From an uncultured Eubacteriales bacterium (lineage in GTDB: Bacteria; Bacillota; Clostridia; Oscillospirales; CAG-272), in the NCBI GenBank assembly GCA_934433485.1, contig CAKRZR010000020.1, forward strand, positions 1 to 38,258: a DNA stretch of 38,258 bases, given 5' to 3'. The translations under genes were made by a program, and so were the position numbers. Below are positions 7,380 through 15,710 of this stretch, one piece after another (position 1 is the first letter of the stretch; each line of letters opens with the position of its first letter). The notes below the pieces were generated by a model that was not told the origin of the DNA, did not search any database, and was given only the letters and a program-made list of their open reading frames with translations.

Positions 7380-9350
7380 ATGACAAACCCCACGAAATCG
7401 GACTTCACCCGCGCGGCTGCCGTATTTCCGTCCCGGGAGCCTACGGCTCTGCCGATCCATTTTCGGTACGGCGATCGGATCGTGGACGGGATCCCGGCGG
7501 ACTTTCATTCGACAAGCGCGTATTCCTATGCGGACGCGAACATTCTCCGCTATGAATATACCGGTACCTCTCCGGATGGCTTGGAGGTACGGCTGACGGA
7601 GACGGAGTACCGCGACTATCCAGTGCGCGAATGGACGGCGACGTTCACCAACCGCGGGCAGACGGATACCGGAATTCTCTCCGACATTCGCATCGGCGGT
7701 GTGCTTGCAGAGAGCGAGTCGCACTTTGTCCACAGCAACGGCGACACCTGTGGTGAGGACGGCTACACGTGGTTCACGGATCCGGTGACAAACGAAACGC
7801 GCACGATCTTCCCGGACGACGGTACCTCCTGCCACGGCGCGGCGCCATATATGATCTTACGCTTCCGGGCGTACAGCGTGCGTATCGGGATCGGATACCC
7901 GTCGATGTGGCAGGCGTCCGTGCGGCAGACGGCGGACGGTACGGAATATCTCGTCGGACAGCGGCGGTGCCACATGAAGCTGCATCCCGGTGAGACGATC
8001 CGCACGCCGTCCGTGACAATGCTGTGCTATACCGGCGACGAGGCGCATGGTCGAAACCTGTGGCGGCGGTGGTACATGGCGCATATTCTGCCGCGCGAGG
8101 ACGGAGCACCGCTGTCCCCGTACTGCTGCATGCACAACTTTTGCGCCGATGGCATGCCGGAGTTCACCGGAGCGGCGGAGGAAAACCAGTGCGGCGCACT
8201 GCAAACCTATCTGAAAAACGGGATCCATCCGGACATTTGGTGGATCGATGCGGGGTGGTATCCATGCGGCGGCAACTGGCCGTATATCGGCACATGGGAG
8301 CCGGATCCCACAAGATTCCCGCATGGTTTGGCGCCGATTGGTGAGCTGTGTCGGGATAATGACGTGCGGTTTTTACTCTGGTTCGAGCCGGAGCGGGTGG
8401 TCACGGGCACATGGCTCCACGAACAGCACCACGATTGGCTTTTGCCCATTCCGGAGCCGTGTGAGGACGATCCGGCGCACCACAACGACAACCACCTACT
8501 TGATCTCGGCAATCCGGCGGCGCTTGCGTGGCTCATCGACCACGTGGACGGACTGATCAAAAAATCCGGCATTCGTGTGTACCGGCAGGACTTCAATTTT
8601 GCGCCGCTTGCGTGCTTTGTGGCGGCGGAAGCGGAGGATCGGGTCGGCGCGGTCGAAAATCACCACGTACAGGGCTATCTGCGTTACTGGGATGAGCTGA
8701 TTCGGCGGAATCCGGGATTGTGGATCGACTCCTGTGCCAGCGGCGGACGGCGGAACGACCTCGACACCATGCGCCGTGCGGTACCGCTCCACTATACGGA
8801 CGTCGGCTACGGCAATCACCCGATCAAGCAGAAGCAGCACCGGACAATGTTCGCGTGGATCCCGTATTTCCGGGCGCACAACATGAGCTGGGACAAGCCG
8901 GACGGAACCTATGGCGGCGGCGATCACCCGGTACCGGACGAATTTGCCTACGAAAACGCGATGGCGCCTGCGCTGACCGATATGCTCCATTATACGGCGG
9001 GAGAAGCGGACTACGGCAGAGCGAGACGGATGCAGGCGTTGTGGCGGCGCGCGGCGGAGATGGAGCTGTCTTGTGACTATTATCCGCTCACGGAAACGGA
9101 CGCCGACGCCCACGACTGGTACGCGATGCAGTTTGACGGCGAGAGGGAAGGGTTTGTGCAGGTGATCCGCAATACGCTGGTTGAGGACGATACGGCGACC
9201 TTCTCTCTGTACATCGAGGACGGCGCGGTCTACACCTTCACGGACGAGGACGGCAACACATGTCAAAAAACCGCCGACGCGCTGCGGAACGGCTTTACGG
9301 TGACTCTGCCGCGCCGCACGGGACGGATCTGGTTCTATACGAAAGGATAA
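7380..9350 (+). CDS. GH36-family alpha-galactosidase
   Basis: The 656-residue protein is a predicted cytoplasmic glycoside hydrolase; no signal peptide is present. It has an N-terminal beta-sandwich (to about residue 270), then the TIM barrel with WWIDAGWY (287-294), FLLWFEPERV, the nucleophile motif YRQDFN (Asp about 404), DSCASGGRRNDLDTMRRA (from about 450) and YTDVGY, which carries the likely acid/base Asp. A short C-terminal beta domain follows. Known GH36 enzymes hydrolyse terminal alpha-galactose from raffinose-type sugars or galactolipids. The nucleophile context RQDFN differs from the common KxDxN, so another alpha-glycoside is possible. GAGGAGG at 7365-7371 sets the start. The heparinase-like gene follows 7 nt after the stop, so the two are likely co-translated. 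Confidence 0.88.
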   Translation: MTNPTKSDFTRAAAVFPSREPTALPIHFRYGDRIVDGIPADFHSTSAYSYADANILRYEYTGTSPDGLEVRLTETEYRDYPVREWTATFTNRGQTDTGILSDIRIGGVLAESESHFVHSNGDTCGEDGYTWFTDPVTNETRTIFPDDGTSCHGAAPYMILRFRAYSVRIGIGYPSMWQASVRQTADGTEYLVGQRRCHMKLHPGETIRTPSVTMLCYTGDEAHGRNLWRRWYMAHILPREDGAPLSPYCCMHNFCADGMPEFTGAAEENQCGALQTYLKNGIHPDIWWIDAGWYPCGGNWPYIGTWEPDPTRFPHGLAPIGELCRDNDVRFLLWFEPERVVTGTWLHEQHHDWLLPIPEPCEDDPAHHNDNHLLDLGNPAALAWLIDHVDGLIKKSGIRVYRQDFNFAPLACFVAAEAEDRVGAVENHHVQGYLRYWDELIRRNPGLWIDSCASGGRRNDLDTMRRAVPLHYTDVGYGNHPIKQKQHRTMFAWIPYFRAHNMSWDKPDGTYGGGDHPVPDEFAYENAMAPALTDMLHYTAGEADYGRARRMQALWRRAAEMELSCDYYPLTETDADAHDWYAMQFDGEREGFVQVIRNTLVEDDTATFSLYIEDGAVYTFTDEDGNTCQKTADALRNGFTVTLPRRTGRIWFYTKG

Positions 9351-9357
9351 CGGACAT

Positions 9358-11196
9358 ATGGGAAAGCTATTTGAGATGAGAAATCTGCACGCCGACGGGT
9401 GGGTTCTGCCGTACGATGCCGCGCGCCTGTTCTCCGATAAGGGGAAATCGCTTGCCGATGCGGACTTTTCCGGGATCATTGCGCTGGCGGAGGAGCAGCT
9501 GCAGAAGCCTGTGCCGTTTCTACCCGCGTCGCTCTATCGGGAATACGCGGAAAACGGCAACCGCAATCGGTACGAGGGACCATATTTCACCCGCCGCAAC
9601 GCCGCTTTGGTCCTGGCTCTGGCGGAATACGCGGAGAGGGCGGGCAGATTCACGGATCTGCTCATCGACTACCTCTGGGCGATCTGCGACGAGGCGACCT
9701 GGGTCATCCCGGCGCACAACAATCCGCGCCACGGGAAATGGCAGGCATTACCGGACGCGCTTGGCTATGGGGAGGACGATGACATCTTTTACATCGACCT
9801 CTTTGCCGCCGCTACGGGAGCCGACCTCGCGCTCATTGTCCATCTGGTGCCGGAAATTCTCGACCGCGTGACCCCTGTGATTCGCCGACGGATTACAGGC
9901 AGACTGCGCGAACGGATTTTGACGCCGTTTTACACCTATTCCGATTCGATGTGGTGGCAGGGCAGCCGGGGAAACACGCTCAACAACTGGACGCCGTGGA
10001 TCATCTCCAATGTGCTGACGACCATCCTGCTCACGGAAACGGACCTCGCTAAGCGCACCGCCGGTGTGGAGAAAGCAATGGTGATCCTCGACCGGTTCAC
10101 GCGCGATTACCCGGAGGACGGCGGCTGTGACGAGGGACCGGGCTATTGGGGTGTCGCAGGCGCGTCGTATTTCGACTGTCTTGAGGTGCTGTACGACCTG
10201 ACCGGCGGTAAGGTGGACATCTTTGACGAGCCGCTTGTGAAAAGAATGGGCGAATATATCGCCGATTTCCGGCTCCGTGGCGACACCTATGTCAATTTCG
10301 CGGACGCGTCACACCGCCTGCACGCCGACAGCCGGATGATCGCGCGGTTTGGCAGACGGACAGGCTCCGATAAGCTCACGGCGATGGCATACGAGCTGTG
10401 GTCGGATGCGCCATACCGATTCTGGAGCGCGACAACGCCGTACCGGCAGATCAAGAATCTGCTGGAGGAGAAGCCAGAGGCGGTATCCTACATGGCGGCG
10501 GATCGAATCTACTACCCGAACCTGCAGGTGTTCATCGCCAAGAACGCGAAAACGGGTCTGGAACTGGCGGCAAAGGGCGGGCACAACGCGGAAAGCCACA
10601 ACCACAACGACGTCGGCAATATCGTCCTGTTTCGCGGAGAAGAGCCGGTATTCATCGACGGCGGGGTGGCGACCTACACGAAAACGACCTTCTCCGACAA
10701 GCGGTACACGCTCTGGACCATGCGTTCCGTGTATCACAATCTGCCTGTGATCGACGGCGTGGAGCAGCGTGCCGGACGTCAGTTCCGGGCGACGGAGCCG
10801 ACCTGTGACGGCGAATCGGTGCACTACACGCTGACAGACGCGTATCCGGGAGAAGCCGGGATCGAAAAATACACCCGCGCGTCCCGCCTGACGGAAAACG
10901 GCGCGGAGGTGGTCGATACGCTGTCGCTGACGGAGGGAAAGCCGGTATCGTGGCACTGGCTGACCGTATCGGAACCGGAGATAGACGGAAATACGCTCTT
11001 TTTCCCGCAGGCAAACGTGCGCGTCACCTTTGCGGCGGAGGTACCGCTTGTCATTACGACCGTACCGGTGGATCTCGAAAATGACAAAAAGCTGAACGGG
11101 GAATGGGGCACGAACACACTCTGCCGTATCGATGTAACTGCGGAAAAGTGGCGTGCCGGTGTGTTCACTATGGCGGCAGAATCCATTATAGAGTAA
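9358..11196 (+). CDS. Heparinase II/III-like polysaccharide lyase family protein
   Basis: The 612-residue protein has an alpha/alpha-toroid N-terminal half, with helices rich in Trp/Tyr such as YRFWSATTPYRQ and WWQGSRGNTLNNWTPW. The C-terminal beta-sandwich is of heparinase II/III type, with the diagnostic KGGHNAESHNHNDVGNIVLFRGEEPVFIDGG (about 405-435) that carries His residues of the metal and active site. The family cleaves uronic-acid-containing glycans by beta-elimination. No signal peptide is present, so it would act on imported oligosaccharides. It begins 7 nt after the alpha-galactosidase and is probably co-transcribed, which suggests use of a mixed glycan. The exact substrate cannot be assigned. 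Confidence 0.85.
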   Translation: MGKLFEMRNLHADGWVLPYDAARLFSDKGKSLADADFSGIIALAEEQLQKPVPFLPASLYREYAENGNRNRYEGPYFTRRNAALVLALAEYAERAGRFTDLLIDYLWAICDEATWVIPAHNNPRHGKWQALPDALGYGEDDDIFYIDLFAAATGADLALIVHLVPEILDRVTPVIRRRITGRLRERILTPFYTYSDSMWWQGSRGNTLNNWTPWIISNVLTTILLTETDLAKRTAGVEKAMVILDRFTRDYPEDGGCDEGPGYWGVAGASYFDCLEVLYDLTGGKVDIFDEPLVKRMGEYIADFRLRGDTYVNFADASHRLHADSRMIARFGRRTGSDKLTAMAYELWSDAPYRFWSATTPYRQIKNLLEEKPEAVSYMAADRIYYPNLQVFIAKNAKTGLELAAKGGHNAESHNHNDVGNIVLFRGEEPVFIDGGVATYTKTTFSDKRYTLWTMRSVYHNLPVIDGVEQRAGRQFRATEPTCDGESVHYTLTDAYPGEAGIEKYTRASRLTENGAEVVDTLSLTEGKPVSWHWLTVSEPEIDGNTLFFPQANVRVTFAAEVPLVITTVPVDLENDKKLNGEWGTNTLCRIDVTAEKWRAGVFTMAAESIIE

Positions 11197-11211
11197 GGCA
11201 GGTGCAAAATC

Positions 11212-12765
11212 ATGCGGTACGCGGTATCTCCCGCCGTCATGCGGCAGTCCGACCGGGTGACGGTGGAAAGCGGGACATCGGCGATAGAGCTGCTTCGACG
11301 TGCGGGACGCGCGATTTTTGAAAGCCACGCATGGCAGGGCAAGGTCGGTATCGTCTGCGGCACGGGAAACAACGGCGGCGACGGCTATGTATTGGCGCTC
11401 TGTCTCCGGGAAGCCGGGATCCCATGCGAGGTGATCCGGTGGCAGGACAAGGCAAGCGCGGAGGGACAATGCTATCTCAAGCGAGTGCAGGCGGCAGGTA
11501 TCCCGGTGCGGCTGTGGCAGGGGGAAGCGCTCACCGGCTATCGTACGATTGCGGACGGACTGTTCGGCACCGGGTTTCATGGTGTGGCGGAGGTGTCCGC
11601 GGCGGCGCTGATCCGTGCCGTAAACGAAAGCGGCGCCTATGTGGTGGCGATCGACATTCCAAGCGGCGTATCCGGTTTGTCCGGACAGGCGGCGGGCGAC
11701 TGTATCCGCGCGGACGCAACGGTTGTCATGGGTAGTCTGAAATACGGCGATCTGCTCGGCGCGGCAAAGGATCTCTGCGGCAGGATTACGGTGTACGACA
11801 TTGGCATCCCACTTGTGGGCAAGACGGTTCGCGTACCGGAGATGGGGGATTTTGCGTCCGTGCTGCGCAGGCGGAAGAACGATTCCCATAAGGGCAGCTA
11901 TGGCTATGTGACGATCTTCGGCGGATGCAGCCTCTACAGCGGCGCCGCAAAGCTGGCGAACCTCGCGTGCACACAGGTGCAAGCTGTGTCCCTCGCGGAC
12001 TGTGGAAAAACGGCACTGCGCAGCGGCTGCGGCGTGGTACGGCTGGCGGTTGCGGCATCTGTGGCGCCACTTGTCGGGCAGTATGTTCTCGAGAGCACCG
12101 TATTCCCGCTTGCGGAGAACGCGGACGGCACCCTGGTCTGTGCTCCCGACGAGATCGACCGTGCGCTTGCCGGTACGACGGCCGCGGCGATCGGTATGGG
12201 TTGGGGCTGCGATCCGGCGTATGAAAAAATGCTCGCGCATGTGCTGAAGACGTATCGCGGCCGTCTCCTTATCGACGCGGATGGACTGAACACATTGGCG
12301 CGTATGGGCGAGGACGGCAAAACGCTGCTCCGGCAAACGGAGGCGGAGGTGGTGCTTACACCGCATCCAAAGGAATTTGAGCGGCTGTCCGGGGTGAAGA
12401 TCGCGGATATGCTTGCCGATCCGGTGCGGTACGCGGAGGAATTTGCTGCGGACTGCGGAGCGACGGTGCTTCTCAAGGGCACGGCGACGGTGGTGACGGA
12501 CGGCTGCGAGACGTACATCGTGCACCGCGGCTGTCCCGGTATGGCGACAGCGGGCAGCGGAGACGTGTTGTCCGGGATTCTTGCGGGTCTGCTCGGGTAC
12601 AACGCGCCCACACCGGAGACCGTCGCCTGTGGTGCGTACATCGCGGGACTTGCCGGAGAGCTTGCCCAGGCGGAAACGAATCCGATCTCGCAGACCGCCG
12701 GAGACACCGCGGGGAAGATCCCGGATGCGATCACGGCGATCATGCGCGCGTCCGGGACGTTATAA
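11212..12765 (+). CDS. nnrD/nnrE: Bifunctional NAD(P)H-hydrate epimerase / ADP-dependent dehydratase
   Basis: This enzyme repairs NADHX and NADPHX, hydrated damaged cofactors. The N-terminal epimerase (about 1-210) shows GTGNNGGDGYVLAL, a DGLFGTGFHG loop and AIDIPSGVSG. The C-terminal ribokinase-like dehydratase (about 225-517) has KGSYGYVTIFGGC, VLTPHPKEFERL, LLKGTATVV and the catalytic GMATAGSGDVLSG. The 517-residue length fits the bacterial fusion form. GGCAGGTG precedes the start, 15 nt after the previous stop, so it can be the last gene of the recG-side transcript. A terminator follows directly. Confidence 0.95.
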   Translation: MRYAVSPAVMRQSDRVTVESGTSAIELLRRAGRAIFESHAWQGKVGIVCGTGNNGGDGYVLALCLREAGIPCEVIRWQDKASAEGQCYLKRVQAAGIPVRLWQGEALTGYRTIADGLFGTGFHGVAEVSAAALIRAVNESGAYVVAIDIPSGVSGLSGQAAGDCIRADATVVMGSLKYGDLLGAAKDLCGRITVYDIGIPLVGKTVRVPEMGDFASVLRRRKNDSHKGSYGYVTIFGGCSLYSGAAKLANLACTQVQAVSLADCGKTALRSGCGVVRLAVAASVAPLVGQYVLESTVFPLAENADGTLVCAPDEIDRALAGTTAAAIGMGWGCDPAYEKMLAHVLKTYRGRLLIDADGLNTLARMGEDGKTLLRQTEAEVVLTPHPKEFERLSGVKIADMLADPVRYAEEFAADCGATVLLKGTATVVTDGCETYIVHRGCPGMATAGSGDVLSGILAGLLGYNAPTPETVACGAYIAGLAGELAQAETNPISQTAGDTAGKIPDAITAIMRASGTL

Positions 12766-12773
12766 TAAAAAAC

Positions 12774-12812
12774 GGCGGCTGCCTGCGGTCACAAGGATCG
12801 CGGACAGCCGCC
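12774..12812. terminator. Bidirectional terminator
   Basis: The 8-bp GC stem GGCGGCTG/CAGCCGCC (12774-12781 with 12805-12812) is flanked by an A run before and TTTGTTG after it. It ends the plus-strand transcript after the NADHX repair gene. It can also end the minus-strand transcript through the catalase remnant, whose stop codon is 44 nt away. Confidence 0.8.
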
Positions 12813-12855
12813 TTTGTTGTACATTCCTCTATTTTACACGACTTTGCGCAGTGCT

Positions 12856-13005
12856 TTATCCCTTGCAGCCGCAGCCGGGACGGCGGTTTTGTCCGTTTTC
12901 GTTTGCCTTTGGCATATTGCGGTCAAACGCGGGATTCCAACCGTAGAAGTTTTGGGCGTCCATGTTGTCCTGTGCCACACGAAGCGCGTCGCCGAAGCGT
13001 GCAAA
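12856..13005 (-). pseudogene. cotJC: 3' end of a CotJC-type manganese catalase (C-terminal fragment)
   Basis: Directly after the recombinase 1 stop, in the same frame, the minus strand encodes about 48 residues: FARFGDALRVAQDNMD, then AQNFYGWNPAFDRNM, ending GCGCKG. RFG(E/D)AL-R-x-xQDxxDxxNFY-x-xNPxFD is the known C-terminal signature of the CotJC/manganese-catalase family of spore-forming Clostridia. There is no start codon or ribosome site of its own. The sequence just before it matches the last residues of the second catalase fragment at 15548-15705, across a shared 12-bp repeat. I therefore read it as the downstream exon-like piece of an interrupted gene. Confidence 0.8.
12989..13000. repeat. 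Left attachment-site core (direct repeat copy 1)
   Basis: TCGCCGAAGCGT encodes, on the minus strand, the RFG of the distal catalase piece. It is identical to the copy at 15554-15565 and in the same orientation. Flanking bases differ on the element side, as expected for recombined att sites. Confidence 0.7.
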
Positions 13006-13914
13006 TTACCGCGTTCTCTGTGCCCGCTCCGCTTTATGCCGGCACGCGAGCCACAGACCGCTGTCCACCAGTCCCGCATGGGGTGCCGCAATGAGCACGG
13101 ATTCTCCCGCACTGTTAAATAGATAGCACCCGTTTTTTCCCGTAAAGTGCGCTGCGTCCTCCGGTACCGTGACGCCGTTTTGCAGAAAATAATCCCGAAT
13201 CCGTCCGTCTGCGCATACGTAGATGGGATTGCGCAGCATTTCACTGATCCGTGCCGAGATCCATGTGCCGCCGCGCAGATGGGGAATCCCGCATTCCGGC
13301 AGCCGTTTTGCAAGGGACTGCATCGTGTCGTCTCCAGCTGCGTACAGACGGTAGATCTCCCGTATCTGCGCCGCCTCCGCTTCCTCCGGCTCGTACATCG
13401 CGGTATGGATTCCGTCGATCACCGTTTCGCGCAGTCGAAAACCGTAGGGAATCCTGCCGCCCATGTAAAATCCGCGACGGCAGCGGGCAGCGTAGGCATC
13501 CGTTACGCGCTTGCGGATCGTGTCCCGTTCCAGCTCGGCGAAGATCATGCAGATGCCAAGCATGGCTTTCCCCATGGGCGATGCGGTGTCAAATCGCTCT
13601 GTAGCGGACACAAACGCGACGCCGCGACGGTTCAGCGCCTGTGTGATGTTCACGAAATCGACCAGGGAACGGCTGATACGGTCGAGCTTGTAGACGATCA
13701 TGCGGCCGATCTGACCGTTTTGCACATCCTCCATCATTGCCGCGAATGCCGGACGGTGCGTGTTTCCGCCGCTGTAGCCGCGATCGCTGTACACACGATA
13801 AGGATTCCCGCGTGTTTCCGCCACACACCACGCAATCTGGTTCTCGATCGATATGCTGTCGGCGCGTTCCACGGACTGACGGGCATAGATGGCGTCCAAT
13901 CGGTTCTCTGCCAT
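13006..13914 (-). CDS. Serine recombinase 1 (short, without zinc ribbon)
   Basis: This site-specific recombinase cuts through a phosphoserine link. The start at 13914 is preceded by GGGAGG; the longer frame to 13944 runs through that site. The N-terminal catalytic domain shows YARQSVE (nucleophile Ser14), YSDRGYSGGNTHRPAF and the Arg-rich VYKLDRISRSLVDF. Then comes ASPMGKAMLGICMIFAELERDTIRKRV. The recombinase DNA-binding domain (IPYGFRLRE to GTWISARISEMLRNPIY) ends near residue 255, followed by a short tail. At 302 residues it lacks the zinc ribbon and coiled coil of most large serine recombinases, so it is either a minimal form or C-terminally truncated. It ends next to the left repeat and most likely moves the 2.57-kb element. 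Confidence 0.9.
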   Translation of the reverse strand: MAENRLDAIYARQSVERADSISIENQIAWCVAETRGNPYRVYSDRGYSGGNTHRPAFAAMMEDVQNGQIGRMIVYKLDRISRSLVDFVNITQALNRRGVAFVSATERFDTASPMGKAMLGICMIFAELERDTIRKRVTDAYAARCRRGFYMGGRIPYGFRLRETVIDGIHTAMYEPEEAEAAQIREIYRLYAAGDDTMQSLAKRLPECGIPHLRGGTWISARISEMLRNPIYVCADGRIRDYFLQNGVTVPEDAAHFTGKNGCYLFNSAGESVLIAAPHAGLVDSGLWLACRHKAERAQRTR

Positions 13915-13957
13915 AAAAAAACCTCCCGACATATGCATATGCACAGATAGGGAGGTT
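13915..13957 (-). promoter_or_regulatory. Terminator-like hairpin that buries the recombinase 1 ribosome site
   Basis: On the minus strand AACCTCCC (13957-13950) can pair with GGGAGGTT (13927-13920). The 3' arm contains the GGGAGG ribosome site and is followed by five T and the ATG at 13914. The loop holds the 12-bp palindrome CATATGCATATG (13930-13941). For transcripts coming from the symporter gene, the structure would act as a terminator and also hide the ribosome site. A transcript starting within the hairpin would escape both effects. The pairing is visible; the control role is inferred. Confidence 0.6.
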
Positions 13958-13972
13958 CATTTGTGTTTCGAC

Positions 13973-15340
13973 TCAGAATACGGAGAGCAGGAGTACGACG
14001 ATGATGATGATCGGCAGAACGAACGTCATGTACGGACGGATCCAGGCGGGCATTTTCGCGCCGTGATCACCCATGTTGACCTCGTCGATGTAATTCTTCC
14101 AGCCCCAGCCGAATTTGGAGGTGCAGAAGAGGACGTAGAAGAGAGAGCCGATCGGGAGCAGGAGGTTCGATACAATGTAGTCCTCGAGATCCATGATGGT
14201 TTTGCCAAAAATCGTGAAATCGCCGATGAGGTTGAGGGAGAATACGGCAGGGAGCACCAGCACGAGCATCAGACCGATGTTGATTGCCGCGATGACGGGT
14301 CGTTTCAGGTGTGTGAGCTCCAGCCAGAACGACATGATGTTCTCAAACACGGCGATGACGGTGGACATGGCGGCAAAGCCCATGAACAGGAAGAACAGCG
14401 TGCCGAGGATACGACCGCCCTCCATGTTGTTGAAAATGGAGCTGAACGTGGTGAAGAGGAAGCCTGCGCCGCCTTCCCCCTGAATCATGGATTCGTTGTA
14501 GGTGTAGTACGCCGGGAAGATGATCAGACCGGACATCAGCGCGACAAAGGTATCGAGAGAGATTATGGTGACGGATTCGCCGAGCAGTCTGCGATCTTTA
14601 TCGATGTAGCTGCCAAAGATGGCGATGGAGCCGATGCCGAGCGAGAGGGTGAAGAATGCCTGTCCCATCGCGGCGTTGATGACCTTGCCGAGACCCGCGT
14701 GTGCAATGTTTTCCGCGTTCGGTACAAGGTAGAAGCGCAGCCCGCGACCGGCGCCGGGCAGGGTGCAGGCATATACGGCGAGACCGATCATCAGCACGAA
14801 CAGCGCGATCATCATGACCTTGGTGATCCGCTCTACGCCCTTTTCCAGACCGAGCGAGCAGACGAACAGCCCGAGCAGGATGGCTGCGTACGCGCCGGCG
14901 ATCACTTTGACAGGAGAGGAAACAAGCGCGCCGAATACCTCGCCAAGCTCTTCCACGGTGTGCGCGGACATGATGGAGCCGGTCAGGTATTTCACGAAAT
15001 AGATGAGCATCCAGCCGGTGATGACGGTGTAGCACATCATGAGCAGGTAGTTGCCGCCGATGCCGAGGTACTTCATGAGGTGCCATTTCTGTCCCTTTTT
15101 CTCCAGCACATCGAAGGAGGAGGCGATGCTGCGCTTACTGCCGCGTCCGACAGCCAGCTCTACGGTCATGATCGGCAGACCGAGGAGCAGCAGAAACCCG
15201 ATATAGATGAGGACGAAGATCGCGCCGCCGTACGCACCGGTGATGATTGGGAACCGGTAGACGTTGCCAAGACCGATGGCGCATCCGGCGGAGATCAGAA
15301 TGAATCCGAGCCGGGAGGAAAATTTTTCACGTTGCTGCAT
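13973..15340 (-). CDS. Sodium-dependent transporter, neurotransmitter:sodium symporter (NSS/SNF) family
   Basis: This 455-residue membrane protein imports an amino acid or related solute with sodium. TM1 carries the hallmark unwound segment AGCAIGLGNVYRFPIITGAYGGA (about 18-40). About eleven hydrophobic helices follow, with the TM6-7 region SLGIGSIAIFGSYIDKD and an extracellular AGGGFLF-like segment (GEGGAGFLFTTF). Length fits bacterial family members of the 11-helix type. The ribosome site AAAGGG and a sigma-A promoter lie upstream. The gene lies inside the element bounded by the catalase repeats, so it is cargo. It has the same codon character as its neighbours. The substrate is unknown. 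Confidence 0.92.
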   Translation of the reverse strand: MQQREKFSSRLGFILISAGCAIGLGNVYRFPIITGAYGGAIFVLIYIGFLLLLGLPIMTVELAVGRGSKRSIASSFDVLEKKGQKWHLMKYLGIGGNYLLMMCYTVITGWMLIYFVKYLTGSIMSAHTVEELGEVFGALVSSPVKVIAGAYAAILLGLFVCSLGLEKGVERITKVMMIALFVLMIGLAVYACTLPGAGRGLRFYLVPNAENIAHAGLGKVINAAMGQAFFTLSLGIGSIAIFGSYIDKDRRLLGESVTIISLDTFVALMSGLIIFPAYYTYNESMIQGEGGAGFLFTTFSSIFNNMEGGRILGTLFFLFMGFAAMSTVIAVFENIMSFWLELTHLKRPVIAAINIGLMLVLVLPAVFSLNLIGDFTIFGKTIMDLEDYIVSNLLLPIGSLFYVLFCTSKFGWGWKNYIDEVNMGDHGAKMPAWIRPYMTFVLPIIIIVVLLLSVF

Positions 15341-15398
15341 AAAATTGCCCTTTCAAAGTAGTTTCCCGGCAGAACCGGGCGAAATGTTTGACTTTCTT

Positions 15399-15427
15399 AT
15401 TGTACCGCATTTGTCGCGATTCTGCAA
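15399..15427 (-). promoter_or_regulatory. Sigma-A promoter of the symporter gene
   Basis: TTGCAG (15422-15427) and TACAAT (15399-15404) on the minus strand are 17 nt apart. A small CCCGG/CCGGG hairpin (15365-15379) lies in the leader before the start codon. Confidence 0.75.
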
Positions 15428-15547
15428 TACTTTTTTCGAAAATTATTCAAAAAAACGCAAAAAGATTTCCACAGTTGCGCGGAAACGGATGAAAAATATC
15501 CAAACTAGGACAGGACTATACCCGTTGTAGACTTACGCGCCGCACGA

Positions 15548-15710
15548 TTTGCTTCGCCGAAGCGTTGGTAATGCACGATCTCGCGCTCGCGGAGGAACTT
15601 CAGCACATCGCAGACATCGCGGTCGTCGATGAGGCGCAGTAGGTTGTCGTAGGTTACGCGCGCTTTCTGCTCTGCTGTATCTTTATTAGCACAACCGTAT
15701 AACCGGTCTA
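15548..15710 (-). pseudogene. cotJC: Internal piece of the CotJC-type manganese catalase
   Basis: The minus strand encodes LYGCANKDTAEQKARV, then TYDNLLRLIDDRDVCDV, then LKFLREREIVHYQRFGEA, before running into element sequence and a stop at 15505. AEQKARVTYxNLLRLxDDxDV and FLREREIVHYQRFGEAL are typical of the last helices of CotJC/manganese catalases, including the metal-ligand His of the REIVH segment. There is no start: the upstream end abuts the stop codon of recombinase 2 (15708-15710) in another frame. The N-terminal two-thirds, with the other metal ligands, is not found anywhere in this window. An apparent 93-residue frame reaching to 15786 borrows its first third from the recombinase gene. 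Confidence 0.8.
15554..15565. repeat. Right attachment-site core (direct repeat copy 2)
   Basis: TCGCCGAAGCGT is identical to 12989-13000, in the same orientation and the same codon phase of the catalase (RFG codons). Direct orientation predicts excision rather than inversion. Confidence 0.7.

Larger units (their letters stand above)
12989..15565. mobile_element. 2.57-kb intervening element in a manganese-catalase gene
   Basis: The 12-bp sequence TCGCCGAAGCGT occurs as a direct repeat at 12989-13000 and 15554-15565. Both copies lie in matching codons (RFG) of the two catalase fragments. Between them are serine recombinase 1, whose stop codon is 5 nt from the left repeat, and a sodium:solute symporter gene. 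A recombinase gene ending at one att site, flanked by a split host gene, is the standard layout of serine-recombinase integrative elements and of sporulation intervening elements such as skin in sigK. Deleting one repeat plus the 2565 bp restores the catalase frame across REIVHYQRFG-DALRVAQD. Excision itself is inferred, not seen. Confidence 0.75.
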
